DNA of 64,000 bases from contig NZ_AQXX01000140.1 in NCBI RefSeq assembly GCF_000376785.1, forward strand, positions 82,273-146,272, read 5' to 3'. The notes beneath the pieces are model-generated. The model was not told where the DNA came from. It made no database searches and was given only the letters and a program-made list of their open reading frames with translations. The stretch is from Hahella ganghwensis DSM 17046. Its GTDB lineage: Bacteria > Pseudomonadota > Gammaproteobacteria > Pseudomonadales > Oleiphilaceae. Made by a program: the position numbers and the translations under genes. Below are positions 28,095 to 35,634 of the stretch, piece after piece. Every line of letters starts with the position of its first letter. Position 1 is the stretch's first letter.

Positions 28095-28745
28095 ATGGCT
28101 GAACTGGATGAACGGACTGGTAGACTGACTCTTAAGCTGGTGTATTACGGACCGGCAATGAGTGGTAAAACCACAAATCTCGGTGCATTGCATGAACTGG
28201 TGGCGCCTGAACTAAAGGGCGACATGATGGTGTTGGAAACACGTAATGACCGTACCCTCTTCTTTGATCTGTTTCCAATGGGGTTTGCCACATCAGGCGG
28301 GCTGCTTATTCAGTTAAAACTCTATACCGTCCCAGGCCAGGTCGAACATGACAGTACTCGCAAGGCGGTATTGTCGCGCGCAGATGGTGTCGCCTTTATT
28401 GCTGACTCACGTTCCAACCAGAGTTATACGAATCTTGAATCCTTCGAAAATCTGGCGGCCAATGCAGGCCGTGTGGGGCTGGACTTTGACAAGTTACCAC
28501 TTGTGGTCCAGTTTAATAAGCGGGATCTACCCAATATTTTGTCGGAAGATGAAGTCCAACAGCGCTGGCAAAATACTCCCTGGTGGCCGGTAGTATTCGC
28601 ATCGGCTCTTCAGCACCAGGGCGTTATGGAAACCCTGGATTTACTTCTGCAACGGGTCTACCCGGCGCTGGATGAAGAATTTTCCCTCGTAAAGACACAC
28701 CAATTAAGCCGGGAGGCTTTTGTATCAGGTCTACTGGGCCAATAG
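28095..28745 (+). CDS. MglA-like Ras-family GTPase
   Basis: This 216-residue small GTPase resembles MglA, the polarity switch of gliding and type IV pilus motility. Motifs: P-loop GPAMSGKTT (residues 19-27), the MglA-type TVPGQ (78-82) in place of DTAGQ, ADSRSNQSYTNLESF, and the guanine-specificity motif NKRD (141-144). No MglB-type activating protein is seen nearby. It is first in an operon with a soluble histidine kinase (21 bp downstream) and a receiver-ATPase fusion, suggesting that GTP state, phosphorylation and a secretion/pilus motor are linked. MglA identity is good; its cellular role is inferred. Confidence 0.88.
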   Translation: MAELDERTGRLTLKLVYYGPAMSGKTTNLGALHELVAPELKGDMMVLETRNDRTLFFDLFPMGFATSGGLLIQLKLYTVPGQVEHDSTRKAVLSRADGVAFIADSRSNQSYTNLESFENLAANAGRVGLDFDKLPLVVQFNKRDLPNILSEDEVQQRWQNTPWWPVVFASALQHQGVMETLDLLLQRVYPALDEEFSLVKTHQLSREAFVSGLLGQ

Positions 28746-28766
28746 CCGACATGGAGTGTTCCAACG

Positions 28767-30023
28767 ATGACAGATTCGGATTTTAAAGCTTCACCAGCAA
28801 CGGAAAAACTCAGTAAACCCATTTCCGATATTGATCCGGATTTCACTCTCAAGGATTTGCTCAGCGACAAAGAGATAGAACAGTTGGAAAATAAACTGTC
28901 TGTTCTTCTGAACACCTCCGCTAAGATTATCGACGCCTGTGACATGGCAAGCGACATCAACACTTCCTACCCGATCAGATACCAGATCTGCCCGGTTGCC
29001 TATCTGGTCACGGAAGCTCCCTCTGAATCGGCGAAGGCTGCAGCAAATCTGTTTGAATCCGTACTGTTTCAGGCCTCGAGATACCGGCTGGCAGCCGTCG
29101 CGCATCATGCGGTTGTACTTCAGGATTTCGACGATCTACAAACCAAGCACCAGCGGCTAATGGAATCCGAGGCCAAATATCGGGAGCTGGCAGTACAACT
29201 GGAACATCGGGTTCAAGAACAAGTTGGGCAGATCGAACTACGCCAGCGACAGGTTTATGAGGCGGAAAAACTCAGTGCCCTGGCTCAGCTGGGTGCCGGA
29301 GTTGCTCACGAGATCAATAATCCATTGGGGTTCATTCAGTCCAACATGAATTCGGGTAAATCCTACCTGCGAGAAATTGACGAAGCCGTCACGGCATTAA
29401 GACAGGGTCAGAATATCACGGCAGTGTCGGAGAACTTCGACCTGGATTTCGTCATCAGTGACCTACAAACCCTGATGAAGGAAACCATTGACGGGGTGGC
29501 CCGGGTCACCAGAATCGTCAGAGATCTGAAAGGATTTGTCGGTGCTGAGACCAGTGCCAGGCAACAGGTCTTGATGCATGAGATTCTGGAAAGTATCTGT
29601 TACCTGTCACATCCGCTGTTGGAAGAGCGCATTGAACTCACTCGGGAACTAGCAGAAGTGTCGCCGATCATGATGGACAAGGCCGCTGTCTGTCAGGCGC
29701 TTTACGCGATTCTACTGAATGCCGTCCAGTCCATCGAAAACACTGGAAAGATTCTGGTACGCTGCCATGAGCAGAACCATAGAATTTTCATCGATATCGA
29801 AGACTCCGGGTGCGGCATGGATACCAAGACCCTCGGTCGGATATACGAACCCTTCTTTACGACCAAACCTGTTGGATCGGGTACAGGACTGGGTCTGACG
29901 GTCTGCCGAGATATTATTCAGGCTCACCAGGGTACCATCAAAGTTATCAGTCAACCGGGAGAGGGAAGCCGCGTTCAGATTGAATTTCCGGTAACGGCCC
30001 ATGAGCCGCCGGAGACAAACTGA
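28767..30023 (+). CDS. Soluble sensor histidine kinase
   Basis: This 418-residue kinase has no membrane span. The N-terminal 135 residues are unassigned, followed by a coiled coil (about 130-170) and an HisKA-type H-box LGAGVAHEINNPLGFIQSNM (His181). The HATPase domain carries LNAVQSIENTGKI, DIEDSGCGMD, PFFTTKPVGSGTGLGLTVC and QPGEGSRVQIEFP. The HEINNPLG type of H-box is common in hybrid and NtrB-like cytoplasmic kinases. Its gene lies between an MglA-like GTPase and a receiver-ATPase, so the receiver at 30056 is its likely partner. What activates it (possibly the GTPase) is unknown. Confidence 0.9.
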   Translation: MTDSDFKASPATEKLSKPISDIDPDFTLKDLLSDKEIEQLENKLSVLLNTSAKIIDACDMASDINTSYPIRYQICPVAYLVTEAPSESAKAAANLFESVLFQASRYRLAAVAHHAVVLQDFDDLQTKHQRLMESEAKYRELAVQLEHRVQEQVGQIELRQRQVYEAEKLSALAQLGAGVAHEINNPLGFIQSNMNSGKSYLREIDEAVTALRQGQNITAVSENFDLDFVISDLQTLMKETIDGVARVTRIVRDLKGFVGAETSARQQVLMHEILESICYLSHPLLEERIELTRELAEVSPIMMDKAAVCQALYAILLNAVQSIENTGKILVRCHEQNHRIFIDIEDSGCGMDTKTLGRIYEPFFTTKPVGSGTGLGLTVCRDIIQAHQGTIKVISQPGEGSRVQIEFPVTAHEPPETN

Positions 30024-30055
30024 TCACCACAAGCCTCAAACCCACCAGGTGATAT

Positions 30056-32296
30056 ATGTCTCGTTTCGCATCATTATTCGTGAATCAGGAGGAGAACTCT
30101 AATTCCCCTCAGGTGACAGACAAAGGGATCGCAGAATACAACCTGCTACTGGTTGATGACGATGCGGCTGTGCTCAACGCACTCACCCGGGTATTCAGGA
30201 AGGAAAACTACCGCATCTATACAGCAGGCAATGGTGTTGAGGGTCTGCAGATCATATCAAATACTCGTATTCACCTGATGATATCAGACTACATGATGCC
30301 TGGCATGAGCGGTGCTGAGCTGCTCCACAAAGTCAAAGAGCAATCGCCGGACACCATGCGTATCATGCTGACCGGACACGCCGACACCACGGCCGTCATG
30401 TCGGCCATCAAAGAAGGTGCTGTCTATCGGTTTATCCTCAAACCCTGGAATGACGATGACCTCCGCGTCACTGTTGCTCTGGCGTTGGAACAGTATGACC
30501 TGATCCAGAAAAACAAACTGCTGGAAAAAACTGCAGCGCAACAACAAAAAGACCTGGAAACATTTTCCAAGCTGGCTCAGCAGAACCGCAGCCAGTTGGC
30601 TTTGATGTTGCACAAGCATAATCTATTGAATAAACAACAGGTACAGCAAATATTTAAACTTCAGCAGTCCCGCAAGCAACCGGTTGTCAAATTGCTTCTG
30701 GAAAAGCAATGGATTCAAGAGAAGAAACTACTCAGCCTGCTAAAAAAAGAAATGTTCTTCGAAGAAGTGGCCTTGGCGGAATTTCAGGTTGATCCGGCAG
30801 TCCTGTCACTCATACCCAAATCCTTCTGCCAAAAACAACTGATCATACCGCTCAGAGTCACCGGCAAACGATTGCTCCTGGCCATGGCTGATCCGCTGAA
30901 TGTAGAACTGATTGATGAACTCGGCTTTACCACCGCTCTGCAGATAGATCCCGTGATCAGCACGGTTTCAGAAGTGGAAGGAAAACTCCAGGAACTGTAT
31001 GGCGAAGACGAAACTTCGTTCAAGGATCTTGAAAGCATTGTCTCCGGTGTCGATCCTTTTGAAGGCATCGAAGTAGTCATCGAAGATGAGGACGACGAAT
31101 CCCTTGAGGAATTACTCAGAGAAACTGAGCAGCCTCCTGCGGTAAGACTGGTGAATGCCATCATTGTAGAAGCGCTGCGTCTGGGCGCCAGCGACATCCA
31201 CATACACCCGCGCACCAATCAAATCGTCGTGCGTTATCGTATTGACGGGGTTCTGGAGGATAAAATCCGCATACCCCACAATATGCACATGTCCCTGGTA
31301 TCCAGAATCAAAGTAATGTCAGAGCTTGATATCAGCGAGCGCCGACGTCCCCAGGATGGCAGGATCACAGTCAAAACCCCCATGCGAGTGGTCGACCTCC
31401 GAATTTCCACACTGCCCACCCTTAACGGTGAAAAGGTGGTGATGCGTGTGCTTGAGCGCAACTCTTCGGTGAAAAACCTGGGTAGCCTTGGACTCTCGGA
31501 GTTCAATGCCAAGCGTCTGGAAGCTTCCATTAACAAGCCTCAGGGAATGATTCTGGCTACCGGCCCCACAGGAAGCGGTAAAAGCACCTCCCTTTATGCC
31601 CTCTTGCAGCATAACGCCACAACAGAAAAAAACTACGTCACCATCGAAGATCCGGTCGAGTTTTATCTGGATATGGCAGGTCAGGTTTCCGTTCGGGAAA
31701 AAATAGGTCTGAGCTTTGCGTCAGTACTCCGGGCAATTCTGAGACAGGATCCGGATATTATTCTGCTGGGGGAAATCCGTGACTTTGAAACCGCAGAAGT
31801 TTCACTGCATGCCTCACTCACCGGACACCTCGTTTTTTCAACCCTGCACACCAATTCTTCGGTAGGTACCATTGCCCGCTTGCTGGACCTGGGAATTAAA
31901 CCTTTTGTTGTTGCCCAGGCAATGGAATGCATTATCGCCCAAAGACTGGTCCGAAAAATCTGCGAATATTGCCGGGAAGAAATCACACCCAATGAAGAAG
32001 AGGTCTACCTGCTGGGTCCGTTATTTGATGATCCTCAAATGAAAACCTATCAAGGCAAAGGATGTCCCAAATGCAACCATGGCTACAAAGGACGTATCGG
32101 TATTTATGAAGTTTTGACCTTCACTGAAGAACTTCGCCATTACATTGCCGCGGGCGCTTCGAGCAAGGAACTCCAGGAAATTGCCGTTGCCAATGGAATG
32201 ACGACTTTGGCAGAAGATGCCAAGTCCAGGGTACAGAATGGCCTGACCACCACTTACGAGGTGCTGCGCGTCCTGGGTACGCAAATTGAGATATAG
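30056..32296 (+). CDS. Response-regulator receiver fused to GspE/PilB-type secretion ATPase
   Basis: This 746-residue fusion begins with a receiver (residues about 28-150: LLVDDD, phosphoacceptor Asp78 in ISDYMMPGMSG, LTGHAD, Lys129 in FILKPWNDDDLR), then a coiled stretch, a GspE N-terminal (MshEN-like) domain (about 190-315), and a full type II/IV secretion ATPase (about 360-740): ASDIHIHP, Walker A GPTGSGKST at 503-511, Walker B PDIILLGEIRD, LHTNSS, and a zinc site Cys636/639/670/673 (CEYC...CPKC). MshEN-type domains in related ATPases bind cyclic di-GMP. A phosphorylation-controlled PilB/GspE-like motor is unusual. It is the last gene of the GTPase/kinase operon. The remaining pilus or secretion parts are not in this window. 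Confidence 0.9.
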   Translation: MSRFASLFVNQEENSNSPQVTDKGIAEYNLLLVDDDAAVLNALTRVFRKENYRIYTAGNGVEGLQIISNTRIHLMISDYMMPGMSGAELLHKVKEQSPDTMRIMLTGHADTTAVMSAIKEGAVYRFILKPWNDDDLRVTVALALEQYDLIQKNKLLEKTAAQQQKDLETFSKLAQQNRSQLALMLHKHNLLNKQQVQQIFKLQQSRKQPVVKLLLEKQWIQEKKLLSLLKKEMFFEEVALAEFQVDPAVLSLIPKSFCQKQLIIPLRVTGKRLLLAMADPLNVELIDELGFTTALQIDPVISTVSEVEGKLQELYGEDETSFKDLESIVSGVDPFEGIEVVIEDEDDESLEELLRETEQPPAVRLVNAIIVEALRLGASDIHIHPRTNQIVVRYRIDGVLEDKIRIPHNMHMSLVSRIKVMSELDISERRRPQDGRITVKTPMRVVDLRISTLPTLNGEKVVMRVLERNSSVKNLGSLGLSEFNAKRLEASINKPQGMILATGPTGSGKSTSLYALLQHNATTEKNYVTIEDPVEFYLDMAGQVSVREKIGLSFASVLRAILRQDPDIILLGEIRDFETAEVSLHASLTGHLVFSTLHTNSSVGTIARLLDLGIKPFVVAQAMECIIAQRLVRKICEYCREEITPNEEEVYLLGPLFDDPQMKTYQGKGCPKCNHGYKGRIGIYEVLTFTEELRHYIAAGASSKELQEIAVANGMTTLAEDAKSRVQNGLTTTYEVLRVLGTQIEI

Positions 32297-32307
32297 CATT
32301 TTGCAGC

Positions 32308-33075
32308 TTAGTGCTCTAATTTCACTCCGTGGTGATCAGCGATTTCCTGATACCTGCCATTCTCTATCAACCTGTTCAAGCCAGTATTGAAGTTATTCAA
32401 CAGCATCTCGCTTTCTGGATATTCCTTCGACAGGATCAAATACTCCCGAACCACATAGATCGGCTTTTCCAGGGTTTTAAACTGATCCGCATCTCCTGTC
32501 GCTCTGAAAGCCTCTTCCCAGCCTACTTCAGAATTCAAAAAAGTTGCATCCATACGTCGATTAGCAATCATCCGGAAACAGTTCTCAATTTTCGGCACAG
32601 TTGTAATCGATATTATCTTCATATCCCGCGCCTCTCTTAACGGCGGAAAAATGTTATAGCCCAACCCAGTACAAAATCTCGCTCCATGAAGATCCTTCAA
32701 TTCCTGATAACGCAAAAGCGAATCTCTATGCACGAAAATATGCACTGTATTTATGCGCAATGGTTCTGAATACTTAAAATGCCTAGCCCTTTCCTGACTA
32801 TAGCTGTAGGGGAATGTAGCAGAATATTTCCCTTCCAGAGTATCCTGATAGCCACGCTTCCATGGTGCAAAACTGATATCAATCGCGTAGCCAAGCTCGT
32901 AGAAAACAGTGCTGACTAGTTCAGTAAAAAAGCCGCCATTGGGCAGGTTTTCCCCCGTAAAAGGGGGAAACTCTCCTGTGACTAAACGAATCTCAATCTC
33001 CGGTCTAGCAGTTCCGCAATAAAGCACCAGGCAAAGAAATATACCTAGCCTCCGGAGCCAGCCTTGACACATCAT
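32308..33075 (-). CDS. Small-solute periplasmic binding protein (SBP_bac_3 family)
   Basis: This 255-residue protein has a signal peptide ending near TARPEIE and a type II periplasmic fold: IRLVTGEFPPFTGENLPNGG, FTELVSTVFYELGY, DISFAPWKRGYQD and GKYSATFPYSYSQERA, the pattern of orphan amino-acid-like binding proteins that are often linked to sensors rather than importers. No transporter genes adjoin it. The ATG at 33075 follows GGAG. It converges on the ATPase-fusion gene with only 11 bp between stops and no visible terminator. The ligand is unknown. Confidence 0.85.
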   Translation of the reverse strand: MMCQGWLRRLGIFLCLVLYCGTARPEIEIRLVTGEFPPFTGENLPNGGFFTELVSTVFYELGYAIDISFAPWKRGYQDTLEGKYSATFPYSYSQERARHFKYSEPLRINTVHIFVHRDSLLRYQELKDLHGARFCTGLGYNIFPPLREARDMKIISITTVPKIENCFRMIANRRMDATFLNSEVGWEEAFRATGDADQFKTLEKPIYVVREYLILSKEYPESEMLLNNFNTGLNRLIENGRYQEIADHHGVKLEH

Positions 33076-33175
33076 GACATCTCCTGTCCTGCACGAATGC
33101 TGTTAAGCATAGTTGATTATCATCGCCTGAGAGGCAATTACTCTACTGCCTTACACCAGGGCAAGAGATATCCGA

Positions 33176-34861
33176 TTAAAAAGTTCCGACGGTACTAACA
33201 CCCTGAGCCGCCGTCACCGTATTATTGGCACCGCTTTCCCACTGAATAACCTCACTGGGATTGGCTTCACTTCGAATAATGCATTTCCATTCAGAAGAGG
33301 AACCACTGTTCAATGTGATCGTTCCAGTCCACGTTGGGTAGGCGGTAGGATCAAGCTTGATCGCCGAAGCGACATTCCAGTTACCGAGATTCGCATTATT
33401 CCCGACCACATAAACACTGTTACCCGGTGTTGTAATGCCGTTGTTGCATTGAAAGTCAACCGGCACTGTCGTACCGCCGCTGGCCCCCTGTGACCAGATT
33501 TGAATCTGTCCATTATCCTCATTCACCACCTGGGTCCAGGAGCCTGAGGCAACTGCTGTCGGGTCGCTAATATTGGAATCCAGCGCAAACAGGATCTTGC
33601 CACTGTCACCAGTCGTGGTGCCCACCAGGCCACTGAACCCATCATGGAAGTTGATGGGAGAATAAGCCTTGATACCTGCATTTTTGCGAACCTGAATCAG
33701 ATGGCGAATAAAAGACTCCAGTCCCCAGTCATACATATGCGACCAATACACCACCGGTGTACCCGGACTTGAAAGGATAAAAGCATAGGCCATCTTACGT
33801 TTCGCGTCTGGCAGAGCCCAATGGTGCTGACCACCCAGAGGTCCCGGAGAATATCCGGTGTCGTGGTTATCCACAAAGGTGACAGCAACCTCACGCCAAC
33901 GGGCATTCGGATTACCGTTTAGGCCATTGCGCCAATCAGAGATACTGCCGTTCTGAAAACGTTCTTTCAGGGCAAAATCGAAGACAGAGCAATTCGAGTT
34001 ATCCGCAAAATCCTTGATAATTTCCTGCCAGCTGGCCGAGTGACGCCAGTCAGAGGCGGGATATTCACCCGAAGATTTCCAGAGCTCCCCGACACAGTAA
34101 CTACTGTCATGGGAGTTCCCCACCCAGGCATTAATCCTGGCCGGGTCATAACCACGAACGAAATCAAAACGAAAGCCTCCTGCCTGATAGTTATTCTTCA
34201 GGTTACTCATTTCGTTCAGAAAGAGGTTATAGACCGTACTGTCCGCTGTATTGAAATCTGAATCACCGCTGATGAATGGATCACCATCATCACAGAAACT
34301 ACAGTCTGAGCGATAATGTCCCTGCCAGGAAGGTAAATCCAGCTCATCTCCCGTGTGGCCGCGATTATGGTGATTGGGCACCATATCGTAGAGAACTTTG
34401 ACGCCCTGCGAAGTTAACGCCGAGGCAGCCGCTTTAAGCTGGGCATCATTACCGTAACGACTGTTTTTATTGAAATCCGACCAGAAATATCCCTCGCCAC
34501 CGAAGGTGACACCTGATCCGGCGTCATAGGACGACTGGTCCCGCCAAACAGGCGGTAACCATATAGCGGTGAACCCGTCAGCGGCGATATCTGCCGCTTT
34601 ACTTTGCAAAACGTTATACCAGTTATTTTCTGCGGTTCTCACGACATTCCAGTGAAACCCCTGGAGAATGATTTCATCACCGCCGTGGAATCGTACCCCC
34701 TCACCGCTTTTTCCAGGGACATCCGCAACCGCCAGAGACGCCAGACTTACGAGAGAAGAAACACAGGAAACAGACAATACCTTTATACAGAGAGAAAGGC
34801 GGCTCGTGCCTGATTTGGTAGACGCGTTGGCTTTGATAGGTGCGTTGAAATTGGAAGACAT
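33176..34861 (-). CDS. Maltotetraose-forming alpha-amylase (GH13 with CBM20)
   Basis: This 561-residue secreted amylase closely resembles Pseudomonas stutzeri glucan 1,4-alpha-maltotetraohydrolase, releasing maltotetraose from starch. A long signal region (about 47 residues) precedes VRFHGGDEIILQGFHWNVVR. The catalytic triad is Asp233 in FRFDFVRGY, Glu259 in CVGELWK and Asp334 in FVDNHDTGYSPG. A short linker leads to a C-terminal CBM20 starch-binding module (about 465-561: VPVDFQCNNGITTPGNSVYVVGN...LGNW). AAAGGAG lies ahead of the ATG. It faces the chitinase gene across a long AT-rich gap, a polysaccharide-degradation pair. Confidence 0.93.
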   Translation of the reverse strand: MSSNFNAPIKANASTKSGTSRLSLCIKVLSVSCVSSLVSLASLAVADVPGKSGEGVRFHGGDEIILQGFHWNVVRTAENNWYNVLQSKAADIAADGFTAIWLPPVWRDQSSYDAGSGVTFGGEGYFWSDFNKNSRYGNDAQLKAAASALTSQGVKVLYDMVPNHHNRGHTGDELDLPSWQGHYRSDCSFCDDGDPFISGDSDFNTADSTVYNLFLNEMSNLKNNYQAGGFRFDFVRGYDPARINAWVGNSHDSSYCVGELWKSSGEYPASDWRHSASWQEIIKDFADNSNCSVFDFALKERFQNGSISDWRNGLNGNPNARWREVAVTFVDNHDTGYSPGPLGGQHHWALPDAKRKMAYAFILSSPGTPVVYWSHMYDWGLESFIRHLIQVRKNAGIKAYSPINFHDGFSGLVGTTTGDSGKILFALDSNISDPTAVASGSWTQVVNEDNGQIQIWSQGASGGTTVPVDFQCNNGITTPGNSVYVVGNNANLGNWNVASAIKLDPTAYPTWTGTITLNSGSSSEWKCIIRSEANPSEVIQWESGANNTVTAAQGVSTVGTF

Positions 34862-35634
34862 AGCAGCATGCTCCTTTGGAATTTTGTTCTTGTTTTCGTT
34901 GGATATTCCTTCTGGATATCCGGTGTTGAGCCAAAGGCCGTCGTCAAACAGTCAACTCGGCCATAGAGCCTGACTAATACTAAGAGCGAGACTATTGATC
35001 ACACTATCCTCCCAGGGGGGTATTTTGCGGGGGAGATTATCCGGTAAACGCTATCCTCGAATAGATGAACACGAATTCATTATAGAACACTAAGTCTTAT
35101 ATCAGAAAAGCAATACCAATTTCCTCAGCAGTTAAATCGATCAAGTCTCAAAAATTCATTATTTATCGTTTATTTTCCATAAAAATGATTGATTTATCCT
35201 CAACAGACTAGGCACTACGACAGATTGTCAGCCCTCATTAAGAGCCTAAAATGGTATTTACCACTTTCGTCACGAAGTATACCTCTTTAGTTATAAATCC
35301 AATTTCAAGTGAGAACTTCTGGACCCTTTACAATTCCATTTGTCAAAATATGAACAAATTATTGCCATTTTTGGTATCTATTTGGTATTTTGAACTCTGC
35401 TCGAAAAATGAGCAGACACCACCAGGCGCCTGCAGGGACATTTGTTCAGCGATGGATTACGCAGTACTGGCAATTGAGTGAATGGAAGAGCGCTTTGTGC
35501 TGGTAAGGGCTTTCACAGTGAAGCCGGGAGGCTTTATGGGAGCTCCATCGGGGTTGTGTCGGTTGTGGTCGTCAACATGGCGAACGGACTTTTCCTGCTT
35601 TTGACAACGAATCAATTGACTAAAGGATATCCCT
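34862..35634. other. Long AT-rich intergenic region between amylase and chitinase
   Basis: This 773-bp divergent spacer is clearly richer in A/T than its flanks between about 35040 and 35400. It should hold the promoters of both hydrolases. A pair of TTTGGTAT direct repeats spaced 11 bp lies at 35370-35388. A 76-codon frame at 35251-35481 has no ribosome site and no recognisable sequence and is not called. Confidence 0.5.
35370..35388 (+). promoter_or_regulatory. Direct repeat, candidate regulator site upstream of chitinase
   Basis: TTTGGTAT at 35370-35377 and 35381-35388, 11 bp apart, about 245 bp before the chitinase start. Spacing fits a two-component regulator dimer; no other evidence. 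Confidence 0.35.

Noticed and set aside
35251..35481. A 76-codon frame in the amylase-chitinase gap
   Set aside because: AT-rich, no ribosome site, no recognisable sequence; probably chance.
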